Assembly (NCBI GenBank): GCA_018267095.1
Contig: JAFDZC010000005.1
Location: 62,001 to 126,000 of the forward strand
Source: Bacteroidota bacterium
GTDB taxonomy: Bacteria > Bacteroidota > Bacteroidia > Flavobacteriales > Flavobacteriaceae
Reading direction: 5' to 3'
Length of the DNA stretch: 64,000 nt
Shown here: piece after piece, positions 31,778 to 40,526 of the stretch
How the letters are laid out: each line of letters opens with the position of its first letter
Numbering within the stretch: the first letter of the stretch is position 1
Program-made: the position numbers and the translations under genes
The notes under the pieces: model-generated
Databases searched by the model: none
Told to the model about the DNA's origin: nothing
Seen by the model: only the letters and a program-made list of their open reading frames with translations

Positions 31778-32530
31778 ATGCGCTATTTTATACAGTTTTC
31801 ATACAACGGCACGCAATACCACGGTTGGCAAATACAGCCGCAGGCCCGCTCGGTACAGCAAACCCTGACCCATGCCTTGAACACGCTGTTGTCAGAAAAA
31901 TTTGAAATCACCGGTGCCGGCCGAACCGACAGCGGCGTGCATGCCCAAATAATGTATGCGCATTTTGACTATGAGTGCGCTTTGCCCGAAAACTTGGTGC
32001 ACAAACTCAATTCGTTTTTGCCCAAAGACATTGCCGTGCAAAGAGTTTTGGCCGTAAGCGATCAGGCGCATGCCCGATTTGATGCCACGGCACGCACCTA
32101 TCAGTACCACATCCATCAGCAGAAAAATGTTTTCTTGGACGGTTTGAGTTGGTTTTATGGTAAAGAACTGAATGTAGATGCGATGAACGCCGCGGCGCAG
32201 TTGCTCTTGTTGCACACTGATTTTGAGTGTTTTTCAAAAGTGCATACCGAGGTGTATACTTTTGACTGTGCGATTTCAGAAGCTTATTGGACGGTACACG
32301 AAGATCGTTTGACCTTTACCATTACCGCCAATCGTTTTTTGCGCAATATGGTTCGGGCCATTGTGGGCACTTTGCTTGAAGTGGGCAGAAACCAAATGAG
32401 CTTGGCCGAATTTCAGCAAGTATTAGACAGTAAAAACCGCAGCGAGGCCGGAGTTTCGGTGCCCGCACACGGATTGTATTTAACCAATATTGTGTATCCG
32501 TATGTTTCGTTGCACCAGGATATTGAATGA
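31778..32530 (+). CDS. truA: tRNA pseudouridine synthase A
   Basis: A 250-residue enzyme that converts uridines 38-40 of the tRNA anticodon stem to pseudouridine. The catalytic motif GAGRTDSGVHA is at 46-56 with Asp51 as nucleophile; FSYNGTQYHGWQIQ (7-20), ATARTYQYHI and FTITANRFLRNMVRAIVGTL are the other conserved TruA segments. Length is normal. It is the first core gene to the right of the accessory region and has its own -7 box. Confidence 0.95.
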   Translation: MRYFIQFSYNGTQYHGWQIQPQARSVQQTLTHALNTLLSEKFEITGAGRTDSGVHAQIMYAHFDYECALPENLVHKLNSFLPKDIAVQRVLAVSDQAHARFDATARTYQYHIHQQKNVFLDGLSWFYGKELNVDAMNAAAQLLLLHTDFECFSKVHTEVYTFDCAISEAYWTVHEDRLTFTITANRFLRNMVRAIVGTLLEVGRNQMSLAEFQQVLDSKNRSEAGVSVPAHGLYLTNIVYPYVSLHQDIE

Positions 32531-32562
32531 GAAAACAAAACACTCATAGAAGAAGAAATCTT

Positions 32563-32637
32563 TAGCCCCGATAGTAGCGGTTATCCTTTTGTGGCGGGGT
32601 TCGACACAAAAGATAAAAGCGAAAAGCGGGAATAGCT
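32563..32637. repeat. GGGGCTA / GCGGGA intergenic element, copy 2 (reverse orientation)
   Basis: Starts TAGCCCCGATAGTAGCGG, contains TTATCCTTTTGT and ACAAAAGATAA as a stem, ends AAGCGGGAATAGCT. Same family as 18338-18415 and 47635-47741. CTCAG-type 8-mers (32648-32680) follow up to the next ATG. Confidence 0.68.
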
Positions 32638-32680
32638 ACTAATAAAATAGCTCAGTCTCTTAGAAACTCAGTAACTCAAA

Positions 32681-34438
32681 ATGAAAGCAAAAGCCTTTGA
32701 TACCGTCGTTTTTAAACGAATTCTAAAATACGCCAAACCGTACCGTTGGCGCTTTAACAGCGTGATTGCGTTTGCCATATCGCTCTCGGTGTTTGCCGCG
32801 CTCCGGCCGTATTTGCTGAAACTGACGGTGGATAATTACATCAAAACCCACGACAAGCACGGTTTGCTGTTGTATATCATGCTGATGGGCGTGGTGCTTT
32901 TGCTCGAGGTTTTGTCGCAGTTTTATTTTGTGCTGTGGGCCAACTGGCTCGGGCAAGATATTGTCAAAGACATCCGCGTGAAGCTTTTCAAACACATGCT
33001 GAGTTTTAGAATGCAGTATTATGACAATGCGCCGGTGGGGCAATTGGTGACGCGTTCGGTATCAGACATCGAGCAAATTGCCAAAATCTTCAGCCAGGGT
33101 TTGTTTATGATTACCAGTGATTTGATGAAGATGCTTGTGGTGTTGCTCTTTATGTTTTATATGAACTGGCAACTGAGTTGGATTGTGGTGTTGGCCATGC
33201 CGGTGTTGGTGTTTTTTACGCGCATTTTTCAGCGCAAAATGCAAGTAGCCTTTGAAGAAGTGCGCAACCAAATTGCCAACATGAACACATTTGTACAAGA
33301 ACGCGTCACGGGCATGAAAATCGTTCAGCTGTTTCACCGCGAAGCCATTGAGGCCGAAAAGTTCAGCGAGATCAATGACAAACACCGCAAGGCTTGGGTC
33401 AAGACTATTTTATACAACTCGATTTTCTTTCCGATTGCCGATATTATTTCGTCGCTTACTTTGGGGTTTGTGGTGCTCTATGGTGGGATTAGAATTTTGC
33501 ACGGCGACCATTTTACGACCTTCGGGGATTTGTTTTCGTACACCATGTTTATTGGAATGTTGTTTAATCCGCTGCGTCAAATTGCCGATAAGTTCAACGA
33601 GATGCAAATGGGCATGATTTCGGCCAACCGCGTGTTTGACATCATCGATACCCAAGACCAGATTCAAGATACCGGAAGTGTCGAGGCGCCTGTTTTTGAA
33701 GGCAACATTGAATTCAAAGATGTGCATTTTAGCTACATTCAAAACGAAGAAATCATCAAAGGCATCAACCTGCAGGTCAAGGCCGGCCAAACTGTGGCCA
33801 TCGTAGGGGCTACCGGCGCCGGAAAATCAACCATCATCAATTTGCTCAATCGCTTTTATGAAATCAACGCGGGCAGCATCTATATTGACGGTCGCAACAT
33901 CAAGGAATACACTTTAGAATCCATGCGCCAACAAATTGCGGTGGTGTTGCAAGATGTGTTTTTGTTTGCCGATACGATTCTGAACAACATCACGCTGCGC
34001 AACCCGGATATCAGTCGCGAGCAAGTGATGGAAGCGGCTCAGAAAATCGGGGTTCACGAATTTATTACAAGTCTTCCGGGCGGTTATGACTACAACGTCA
34101 AAGAGCGCGGGGTGATGCTCTCGTCGGGACAACGCCAACTCATTGCGTTTTTGCGCGCTTATGTGAGCAACCCAAGCATTTTGATTTTGGACGAGGCCAC
34201 TTCATCCATCGATACACATTCAGAAGAACTCATTCAAAGTGCTACGGATAAAATCACCCGCGGAAGAACTTCGGTGGTGATTGCGCACCGATTGGCCACG
34301 ATTGTCAAGGCCGATCAAATCATCGTCATGGACAAAGGTTTGATTGTCGAGCAAGGCACGCACGCTGAATTACTCAGCATTTCCGGTGGTTATTACAAGA
34401 ATTTATACGATTCGCAATTTTTAACCATTGAAGAATAA
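32681..34438 (+). CDS. ABC exporter, fused permease and ATPase (MsbA/MDR type)
   Basis: A 585-residue half-transporter that works as a homo- or heterodimer in the inner membrane. Six membrane segments fill about 20-310. The ATPase domain has Walker A GATGAGKST (376-384), signature LSSGQ (480-484), Walker B LILDEA (501-506) and the switch histidine in VVIAHRLAT. The signature helix reads QRQLIAFLRAY instead of the usual QRQRIAIARA. Substrate is unknown; lipids or drugs are usual for this family. It follows truA after an intergenic repeat. Confidence 0.9.
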   Translation: MKAKAFDTVVFKRILKYAKPYRWRFNSVIAFAISLSVFAALRPYLLKLTVDNYIKTHDKHGLLLYIMLMGVVLLLEVLSQFYFVLWANWLGQDIVKDIRVKLFKHMLSFRMQYYDNAPVGQLVTRSVSDIEQIAKIFSQGLFMITSDLMKMLVVLLFMFYMNWQLSWIVVLAMPVLVFFTRIFQRKMQVAFEEVRNQIANMNTFVQERVTGMKIVQLFHREAIEAEKFSEINDKHRKAWVKTILYNSIFFPIADIISSLTLGFVVLYGGIRILHGDHFTTFGDLFSYTMFIGMLFNPLRQIADKFNEMQMGMISANRVFDIIDTQDQIQDTGSVEAPVFEGNIEFKDVHFSYIQNEEIIKGINLQVKAGQTVAIVGATGAGKSTIINLLNRFYEINAGSIYIDGRNIKEYTLESMRQQIAVVLQDVFLFADTILNNITLRNPDISREQVMEAAQKIGVHEFITSLPGGYDYNVKERGVMLSSGQRQLIAFLRAYVSNPSILILDEATSSIDTHSEELIQSATDKITRGRTSVVIAHRLATIVKADQIIVMDKGLIVEQGTHAELLSISGGYYKNLYDSQFLTIEE

Positions 34439-34528
34439 TTTAAAATTAATACATATTAGCTGTTAAAATCTTAAAAAGTTAATATTATCTTAAAAAAATT
34501 ATACTTTTAGCGCGCTAAAAAAATTAGA

Positions 34529-35554
34529 ATGCACGCTCAAATTTATCGTTTATTAATTCTTTGTTTCTTTTTTTCCATCACAACTCAGGCACAAACCGCT
34601 GTTGATTCACTGAAGCTCAGTGCCATTAAAACCGATTCTATAAAAGTTGTACCACAACAGTCGGTGCGCATTGATAACAACACCACTTATATTTTCTCAA
34701 AACCCAGAACGATTGATTTGATTCGGTATGTTCCGTCAGATTTATATCAATTCGGCGTTTCACTAACGCGCAAAGAAAACCTCAAATGGGATGCTTTGGC
34801 TTTGGGTGCTACCGCAGCAACGATTCCGTATGACCAAAAAATTCTTGAAGACGCCATTGATTTTGGCGATCGATTGGGCGGTTGGGACGAATCGCCGCGC
34901 TACAAACGCGTGTTGGGCTTAGAATTTTTCCCGACCAGTGTGAGTTCAGGCGTTTATTATTTGGGCAACGGCAACACCACGCTTTTTTTGAGCGGATTCT
35001 TCTATGTCAAAGGGCTCATCAACCGACAAGATTACCGCGCACTGAATACTTCGAGCGAACTCGTTGAAGCACTCTTGAGTGTGGGGGTAACCACGCAAGC
35101 TTTTAAACGGATGACCGGTCGTCAGAGCCCGATTGCGGCTATTGAAACCGGACACGACGGCGGACACTGGACCCCTTTTCCGAGCTTTAGTGCCTTTGGC
35201 AAACACACGCCTTATTACGATGCGATGCCGTCAGGACACATGGCCACCTTTATGGCTACCTTGATTATTATTTCTACCAATTATCCCGAATATAAATGGA
35301 TCAAACCGGTAGGGTATTCACTCGGTGGTTTGTTAGCATTTAGTATGGTGAGCAATAAAGTACATTGGGCTTCTGATTATCCGGTGGGGATTCTCATCGG
35401 TTATATGATTGGTAAAAACATTGCCAAGCGTCGCATTACCGTCAAAAAAGACAATACGGTGGGCATGGCTGCCAAAAAACCGCGTTATGATGTGAGTTAT
35501 AGTTTGAATCAATTCTATAACACCCAACTGGCCGGAGTGACCATTAAGTTTTAG
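34529..35554 (+). CDS. exported PAP2-family phosphatase (1)
   Basis: A 341-residue exported protein (signal peptide to about Ala21). The C-terminal half is a PAP2/acid-phosphatase domain: KRMTGRQSP (193-201, a degenerate KxxxxxxRP), PSGHMATF (234-241), and HWASDYPVG with His279 and Asp283. The N-terminal 80 residues are a polar leader of unknown role. PAP2 enzymes remove phosphate from lipids such as undecaprenyl-pyrophosphate or PgpB substrates. A second PAP2 gene starts three bases after the stop. TACTTTTA at 34502-34509 may be its -7 box. Confidence 0.82.
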   Translation: MHAQIYRLLILCFFFSITTQAQTAVDSLKLSAIKTDSIKVVPQQSVRIDNNTTYIFSKPRTIDLIRYVPSDLYQFGVSLTRKENLKWDALALGATAATIPYDQKILEDAIDFGDRLGGWDESPRYKRVLGLEFFPTSVSSGVYYLGNGNTTLFLSGFFYVKGLINRQDYRALNTSSELVEALLSVGVTTQAFKRMTGRQSPIAAIETGHDGGHWTPFPSFSAFGKHTPYYDAMPSGHMATFMATLIIISTNYPEYKWIKPVGYSLGGLLAFSMVSNKVHWASDYPVGILIGYMIGKNIAKRRITVKKDNTVGMAAKKPRYDVSYSLNQFYNTQLAGVTIKF

Positions 35555-35557
35555 CGC

Positions 35558-36100
35558 ATGAGCATGAAAAAAGTTGTCGTATTTATTTTGGTCATTTGTT
35601 TGACTACCCACATAAAAGCTCAGAACCGTGATATTACCAGTGCCGGTGACATTATCCAAATTGCTCTTCCAGCCGCAGCATTAACTACTGCTTTTATCTA
35701 TGACGACGACGGTTCAAAACCCGTAAAGCAATTCATTTTTGCTTACGGAAGCGGATTCATCTTACAACAATCGCTCAAACACCTTGTTCATAAACCACGC
35801 CCTGATGGTTCTAACAATTATTCATTCCCATCCGGACATACCACTTGCGCTTTTACCGGAGCTGCTTTTATTCAAAGAAGATACGGTTGGAAATACGGTG
35901 TTCCGAGCTACATACTTGCATCTTTTGTAGGTTATTCACGTATTCAAGCCCAAAAACACGATGGCTGGGATGTACTCGCCGGTGCCACCATCGGTATCGG
36001 AACCAACTACATTTTTACCAAACCCTATCAGAAAAAAGTTCAGGTGGGTTTTATCAACGATCAAAACGGCTATCAACTCGGTTTGACTTATACTTTTTAA
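35558..36100 (+). CDS. exported PAP2-family phosphatase (2)
   Basis: A 180-residue PAP2 protein with a complete active site: K74-x6-R81-P82 (KHLVHKPRP), PSGHTTCAF (91-99) and SRIQAQKHDGWDV carrying the Arg/His/Asp triad. A signal peptide (MKKVVVFILVICLTTHIKAQ) precedes it; the start may be this second methionine. Only a few residues of hydrophobic sequence remain, so it is probably periplasmic or outer-membrane attached rather than a six-helix type. Three-base spacing shows it shares a transcript with the larger PAP2 gene. Confidence 0.83.
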   Translation: MSMKKVVVFILVICLTTHIKAQNRDITSAGDIIQIALPAAALTTAFIYDDDGSKPVKQFIFAYGSGFILQQSLKHLVHKPRPDGSNNYSFPSGHTTCAFTGAAFIQRRYGWKYGVPSYILASFVGYSRIQAQKHDGWDVLAGATIGIGTNYIFTKPYQKKVQVGFINDQNGYQLGLTYTF

Positions 36101-36206
36101 GCCAGCCAACTGCTGAAAAACAAATTCAGATTTAAAATAAATCCGTACATTCGCAACCGGATTGACGCGAGTCATTTTTAGCAATTTTTTGAAATAACAC
36201 TCTACA

Positions 36207-37595
36207 ATGAAATACGATATTATTGTTTTAGGAAGCGGACCCGGCGGATATGTCACTGCGATTCGCGCTTCGCAATTGGGCTTTAAAGTAGCCGTTGTTG
36301 AAAAAGAAAACCTGGGCGGAATTTGCCTCAATTGGGGTTGTATTCCCACCAAAGCGCTTTTAAAATCAGCGCAGGTTTTTGATTATTTAAAACATGCTTC
36401 AGATTACGGTTTGACCGTGAAAGAATACGACAAAGATTTCAACGCTGTGATTGCGCGTTCGCGTTCAGTAGCCGATGGCATGAGCAAAGGCGTTCAATTC
36501 TTGATGAAAAAAAATAAAATTGATGTAATCGACGGTTTTGGAAAAATCAAACCGGGCAAAAAAGTTGACGTGACTACTGCCGATGGCAAAGTAACCGAGT
36601 ACAGCGCCGATCACATCATCATAGCTACCGGAGCTCGTTCACGCGAGTTGCCTAACTTGCCACAAGACGGTAAAAAAATCATCGGTTATCGTCAAGCCAT
36701 GACCTTGCCATCACAACCCAAGAAAATGATTGTCGTAGGTTCAGGCGCGATTGGCGTTGAGTTTGCTCATTTTTACAACGCGATGGGCACCGAGGTAACG
36801 GTGGTTGAATTTATGCCGAACATCGTTCCGGTAGAGGACGAAGACATCTCAAAACAATTCGAACGTTCACTCAAAAAAGCTGGCGTCAACATCATGACCA
36901 ATGCTTCGGTAGAGCGCGTTGATACTTCAGGCAGCGGCGTAAAAGCCTTTGTCAAAACCGCTAAAGGCGAAGAAGTGCTCGAAGCCGATATCGTGCTTTC
37001 GGCCGTAGGTATCAAAACCAACATCGAAAACATCGGACTCGAAGAAGCCGGTATTGCTACCGATCGCGATAAAATTTTGGTGAACAGTTATTATCAAACC
37101 AACGTTCCGGGGTATTATGCCATTGGCGATGTGACTCCGGGTCAGGCCTTGGCGCACGTAGCCTCAGCCGAAGGAATCCTTTGCGTAGAGAAAATTGCCG
37201 GCCTACACGTTGAACCGCTTGATTACGGAAACATTCCGGGTTGTACCTACGCTACCCCTGAAATCGCTTCGGTGGGCTTGACTGAAAAAGCGGCCAAAGA
37301 AAAAGGATACGAAATCAAAGTGGGTAAATTTCCGTTTACTGCTTCGGGCAAAGCCAAAGCGGCCGGAACGCCTGATGGTTTTGTCAAAGTTATTTTTGAT
37401 GCCAAATACGGCGAATGGCTCGGTTGCCACATGATTGGTGCCGGCGTTACCGATATGATTGCCGAAGCGGTCGTAGCGCGCAAACTTGAAACCACGGGTC
37501 ACGAAATCCTCAAAGCGGTGCACCCGCACCCAACCATGAGCGAGGCCGTGATGGAAGCCGTTGCCGATGCGTATGGCGAAGTGATTCATTTGTAA
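36207..37595 (+). CDS. lpdA: dihydrolipoyl dehydrogenase
   Basis: A 462-residue FAD flavoprotein, the E3 component that reoxidises lipoate in pyruvate, 2-oxoglutarate and branched-chain dehydrogenase complexes and in glycine cleavage. The FAD-binding GSGPGGY is at 9-15, the redox-active pair Cys40/Cys45 in GGICLNWGCIPTK, a second GxGxxG NAD site in VVGSGAIGVEF, and the catalytic His in HPHPTMSEAV near 439-443. No other complex genes are near, so it may serve several complexes. TACATTCG at 36146-36153 is a weak -7 candidate. Confidence 0.95.
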   Translation: MKYDIIVLGSGPGGYVTAIRASQLGFKVAVVEKENLGGICLNWGCIPTKALLKSAQVFDYLKHASDYGLTVKEYDKDFNAVIARSRSVADGMSKGVQFLMKKNKIDVIDGFGKIKPGKKVDVTTADGKVTEYSADHIIIATGARSRELPNLPQDGKKIIGYRQAMTLPSQPKKMIVVGSGAIGVEFAHFYNAMGTEVTVVEFMPNIVPVEDEDISKQFERSLKKAGVNIMTNASVERVDTSGSGVKAFVKTAKGEEVLEADIVLSAVGIKTNIENIGLEEAGIATDRDKILVNSYYQTNVPGYYAIGDVTPGQALAHVASAEGILCVEKIAGLHVEPLDYGNIPGCTYATPEIASVGLTEKAAKEKGYEIKVGKFPFTASGKAKAAGTPDGFVKVIFDAKYGEWLGCHMIGAGVTDMIAEAVVARKLETTGHEILKAVHPHPTMSEAVMEAVADAYGEVIHL

Positions 37596-37942
37596 GATAG
37601 TAGTTAGTAATTAGTAATTAGTAATTAGTAGTTAGTACTATATAAATCCGTTGGGCAACTGGCGGATTTTTTTTTTGCGGCTATTCCTGCTGTTCGTGGC
37701 AAGTCCTCAAAGCCTGCCCTGTTTTATTAGCTGGGTCGGGCGCTTCTGGGGTCGCGCCGCCCAAAGCAATAAAACAACGGGCTTTCTTTTGCGGGCTTTT
37801 TACTGCCATCACCAGCCTGCCGCTGGCAGGGGGCCGGAAACTGGTGTACGCCGGAGAAACCCATTAAAAAAATGCAAGGCAATCCGCTGAATCACATTGG
37901 TTTTTAGTAGCTTTAGCTTTCTGTTTCCTAAACAAAATCCTG
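37596..37942. repeat. gene-free stretch: heptamer tandem repeat and hairpin-rich element
   Basis: Bases 37598-37639 are six TAGTAAT/TAGTAGT heptamers right after the lpdA stop. Then comes GC-richer sequence (37680-37860) with TATTCCTGCTGTTCGTGG and a perfect CCTGCC/GGCAGG hairpin (37816-37830). It resembles the hypervariable intergenic elements of Flavobacterium. TAGCTTTA (37908-37915) may be a -7 box for the next gene. Confidence 0.6.
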
Positions 37943-39310
37943 ATGAAAAAATTCCTATTACTGCTCAGCGTTGCTCTTGCGTTCATTTCATGCAAAAAAA
38001 CCGAAAGCACGAATCCGTACGAGCCCAAAGAATACGTTGAACTCAAACATCCAGACTGGAGCAAAAACGCCACGATTTATGAAGTAAACGTGCGTCAATA
38101 CACACCCGAAGGTACCTTCAAAGCCTTCGAATCACACTTGCCGCGGCTTAAAAAAATGGGAGTCAATATTATCTGGCTTATGCCGATTCACCCGATTGGC
38201 ATCGAAAAAAGAAAAGGCAGTTTGGGAAGTTACTATTCAGTCAAAGATTACTACGGCGTGAATCCGGAATTTGGCAGCAAAGCCGATTTCAAACATCTGG
38301 TGGATCAAATTCACAAAATGGGCATGCACATCATTGTTGATTGGGTGGCCAACCATTCGTCTTGGGACAATCAGCTCGCCAAAGACCATCCGGATTGGTA
38401 CACCAAAACCGAAGAAGGCCAGTTTCAGCCCACCCCTTGGTATGACTGGGACGATGTGATTGACTTTGATTACGATCAGCCTGGCATCCGCGAATACATG
38501 ACCCAAGCGCTGGTATATTGGGTCAAAGATTTTGATATTGACGGTTATCGCTGCGATACGGCCGGTTTTATTCCGACTGATTTTTGGGACAACGCCCGCG
38601 CCGAAATGGATGCTGTAAAACCGGTTTTTATGCTCGCCGAATGGGAATCGCGCGACATGCACAAAAAAGCCTTTGACATGACCTACTCCTGGACTTTGTT
38701 TGATAAAATGACTGCCGTAACGCGTGACCACAAACCACTGGGCGGACTCATTGAATATATGGCGCACGATGTAAGCACTTTTCCGCGCGATGGTTATCGG
38801 ATGACTTTTACCGACAACCACGACATGAATTCTTGGAACCACAATATGGTGTACAACTTTGGCGATGGGCTCAAAGCCTCGATGGTTTTGTGCGGAACCA
38901 TCAACGGAATGCCACTGGTTTATGGCGGACAAGAAGCCGGACTCAACCGATCACTGAAGTTTTTTGACAAAGATTTAATCGAGTGGAAATCGCTTCCGTA
39001 CGAAGGGCTCATCACCCAAATCTTTGATTTAAAACACCAAAACAAAGCGCTCTGGAACGGAAAAGACGGTGGGGTCATGGTGCGCATCTATAACGACAAG
39101 CCCGAACAAGTTTTGTCGTTCTCGCGCAAAAAAGACAACAATCAAGTGATTACCATCATCAATTACAGCGCTGAGCCGGCAGAGGTTACTTTAAAATCAG
39201 CCCATCAAAAAGGCAGTTATCGCGAATGGTTTAGCGAACAAAACATCGAACTCAATGGCAACGACAAGCTTAGCTTACAACCTTGGCAATATCTTGTTAT
39301 GGTGCGATAA
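37943..39310 (+). CDS. alpha-amylase-family (GH13) lipoprotein
   Basis: A 455-residue lipoprotein (FISC lipobox, Cys17) with a (beta/alpha)8 GH13 domain. Conserved regions are in order: VDWVANHSS (133-141), GYRCDTAGF with nucleophile Asp205, LAEWES with acid/base Glu233, and FTDNHDMNSW with Asp294. A C-terminal beta-sandwich (about 365-455) completes it. GH13 enzymes of this size attached to the envelope usually hydrolyse alpha-1,4-glucans outside the cytoplasm. Asn-292/His-293/Asp-294 are all present, so it should be active. Exact specificity cannot be read. Confidence 0.88.
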   Translation: MKKFLLLLSVALAFISCKKTESTNPYEPKEYVELKHPDWSKNATIYEVNVRQYTPEGTFKAFESHLPRLKKMGVNIIWLMPIHPIGIEKRKGSLGSYYSVKDYYGVNPEFGSKADFKHLVDQIHKMGMHIIVDWVANHSSWDNQLAKDHPDWYTKTEEGQFQPTPWYDWDDVIDFDYDQPGIREYMTQALVYWVKDFDIDGYRCDTAGFIPTDFWDNARAEMDAVKPVFMLAEWESRDMHKKAFDMTYSWTLFDKMTAVTRDHKPLGGLIEYMAHDVSTFPRDGYRMTFTDNHDMNSWNHNMVYNFGDGLKASMVLCGTINGMPLVYGGQEAGLNRSLKFFDKDLIEWKSLPYEGLITQIFDLKHQNKALWNGKDGGVMVRIYNDKPEQVLSFSRKKDNNQVITIINYSAEPAEVTLKSAHQKGSYREWFSEQNIELNGNDKLSLQPWQYLVMVR

Positions 39311-39311
39311 A

Positions 39312-40436
39312 CTAAACCGTTTTGAGCGCTTCAATCAAATAATCTAGATCGTCATGGGTGTTCAGATGACTCAGTGAAATGCGTAGCGAAGGCTTCTGCA
39401 AATCATCTTCTGAAAGCATTTGCGCCAATACGTGCGAGGGCGAAATACTGCCCGATTGACATGCACTTCCGCGTGATACGGCAATGCCTTTCATATCAAG
39501 ATGAAACAAAATCATCGCGGTTTTATCAGCGGTAAACGGCAGCATCACATTGAGAATATTGTAGAATCCGTTGGCCGAACCGTTGATTTTATAACCCGGA
39601 AAATGTTCTTGCAAAGCCGAAAGCAAATAAGTGCGCAAAGACACAATGTGCGCCTGATGCGGTGCTAATTGCTCTAAAGAAATTTCGAGCGCTTTGGCCA
39701 TGCCGATGATGTTGTGTACCGATTCGGTTCCGGCACGCAAGCCTTTTTCTTGTTCACCGCCCAAAAGCATCGATTGCATCGACAAGCCTTTGCGGATATA
39801 CAAAAAGCCAATGCCTTTCGGGCCATTGAATTTGTGCGCACTCGCGACCAAAAAATCTATGGGTAGTTGTTGTACATCAATAGGCGTTTTCCCCATCGAT
39901 TGCACCGTATCTGAATGAAAAAAAGCTTGATGCGTGCGGCACAGCTCACCTACTTTCTGAATATCTGTTACCACGCCGGTTTCGTTGTTTACATGCATCA
40001 AAGACACCAATGTTTTGACATCAGCGGCGAGTAATTCTTCTAATTGAACCAAATCAGGTTGACCATCGGGATGTATGTTCAAAAGCACTAAAGCTACCTC
40101 GCTGTTTTGGGTCATTTCTTCTAAAGTATGCAAAACGGCATGGTGCTCGGTCGGACTCGTGATGATGCGTTGAACCTGCAAGTGGTCAATAGCATTGCGA
40201 AAAACCCAGTTGTTCGATTCGGTTCCACAGGAAGTAAAAACAATTTCTGAAGCCGTTGCTTGGATACTTTTGGCAATGGATTTTCGGGCGAGTTCAATGC
40301 TGCTTTTGGCTTGACGTCCAAAACTATGTGTTGAAGACGGATTTCCGTAATCTTCTTTCATTGAAGCCAACATCGCTTCAATCACTTCAGGAGCAATGGC
40401 CGTAGTGGCGGCATGATCAAGGTAGACTTTTTTCAT
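39312..40436 (-). CDS. cysteine desulfurase (NifS/IscS type)
   Basis: A 374-residue PLP enzyme that releases sulfur from cysteine for Fe-S clusters or thio-cofactors. The start MKKVYLDHAATT is the family opening. PLP lysine is Lys202 in SAHKFNGPKG, and the persulfide cysteine is Cys326 in SRGSACQSGS, the class I arrangement. No iscU or suf genes are near. It is possible that it supplies sulfur to the molybdenum cofactor genes elsewhere in the window, but that is only a guess. It is convergent with the GH13 gene (one-base gap between stops). Confidence 0.9.
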   Translation of the reverse strand: MKKVYLDHAATTAIAPEVIEAMLASMKEDYGNPSSTHSFGRQAKSSIELARKSIAKSIQATASEIVFTSCGTESNNWVFRNAIDHLQVQRIITSPTEHHAVLHTLEEMTQNSEVALVLLNIHPDGQPDLVQLEELLAADVKTLVSLMHVNNETGVVTDIQKVGELCRTHQAFFHSDTVQSMGKTPIDVQQLPIDFLVASAHKFNGPKGIGFLYIRKGLSMQSMLLGGEQEKGLRAGTESVHNIIGMAKALEISLEQLAPHQAHIVSLRTYLLSALQEHFPGYKINGSANGFYNILNVMLPFTADKTAMILFHLDMKGIAVSRGSACQSGSISPSHVLAQMLSEDDLQKPSLRISLSHLNTHDDLDYLIEALKTV

Positions 40437-40440
40437 GCGC

Positions 40441-40448
40441 CAAAGGTA
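40441..40448 (-). promoter_or_regulatory. -7 box of the cysteine desulfurase gene, very close to the ATG
   Basis: Minus-strand TACCTTTG, a perfect TAnnTTTG, ends only four bases before the ATG at 40436, so the transcript would be leaderless or nearly so. Confidence 0.42.
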
Positions 40449-40504
40449 TTAATTTTCGTTTTTGATTGCCGAATTTCTGATGCGGATGGTGTAAATTAAA
40501 ATCC

Positions 40505-40512
40505 TATTTTTG
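40505..40512 (+). promoter_or_regulatory. -7 box of the 40527 lipoprotein gene
   Basis: TATTTTTG, a perfect TAnnTTTG, 14 bases before the ATG. Divergent from the 40441-40448 box; no clear -33 TTG for either. Confidence 0.45.
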
Positions 40513-40526
40513 TCAAAATTTTTTTC

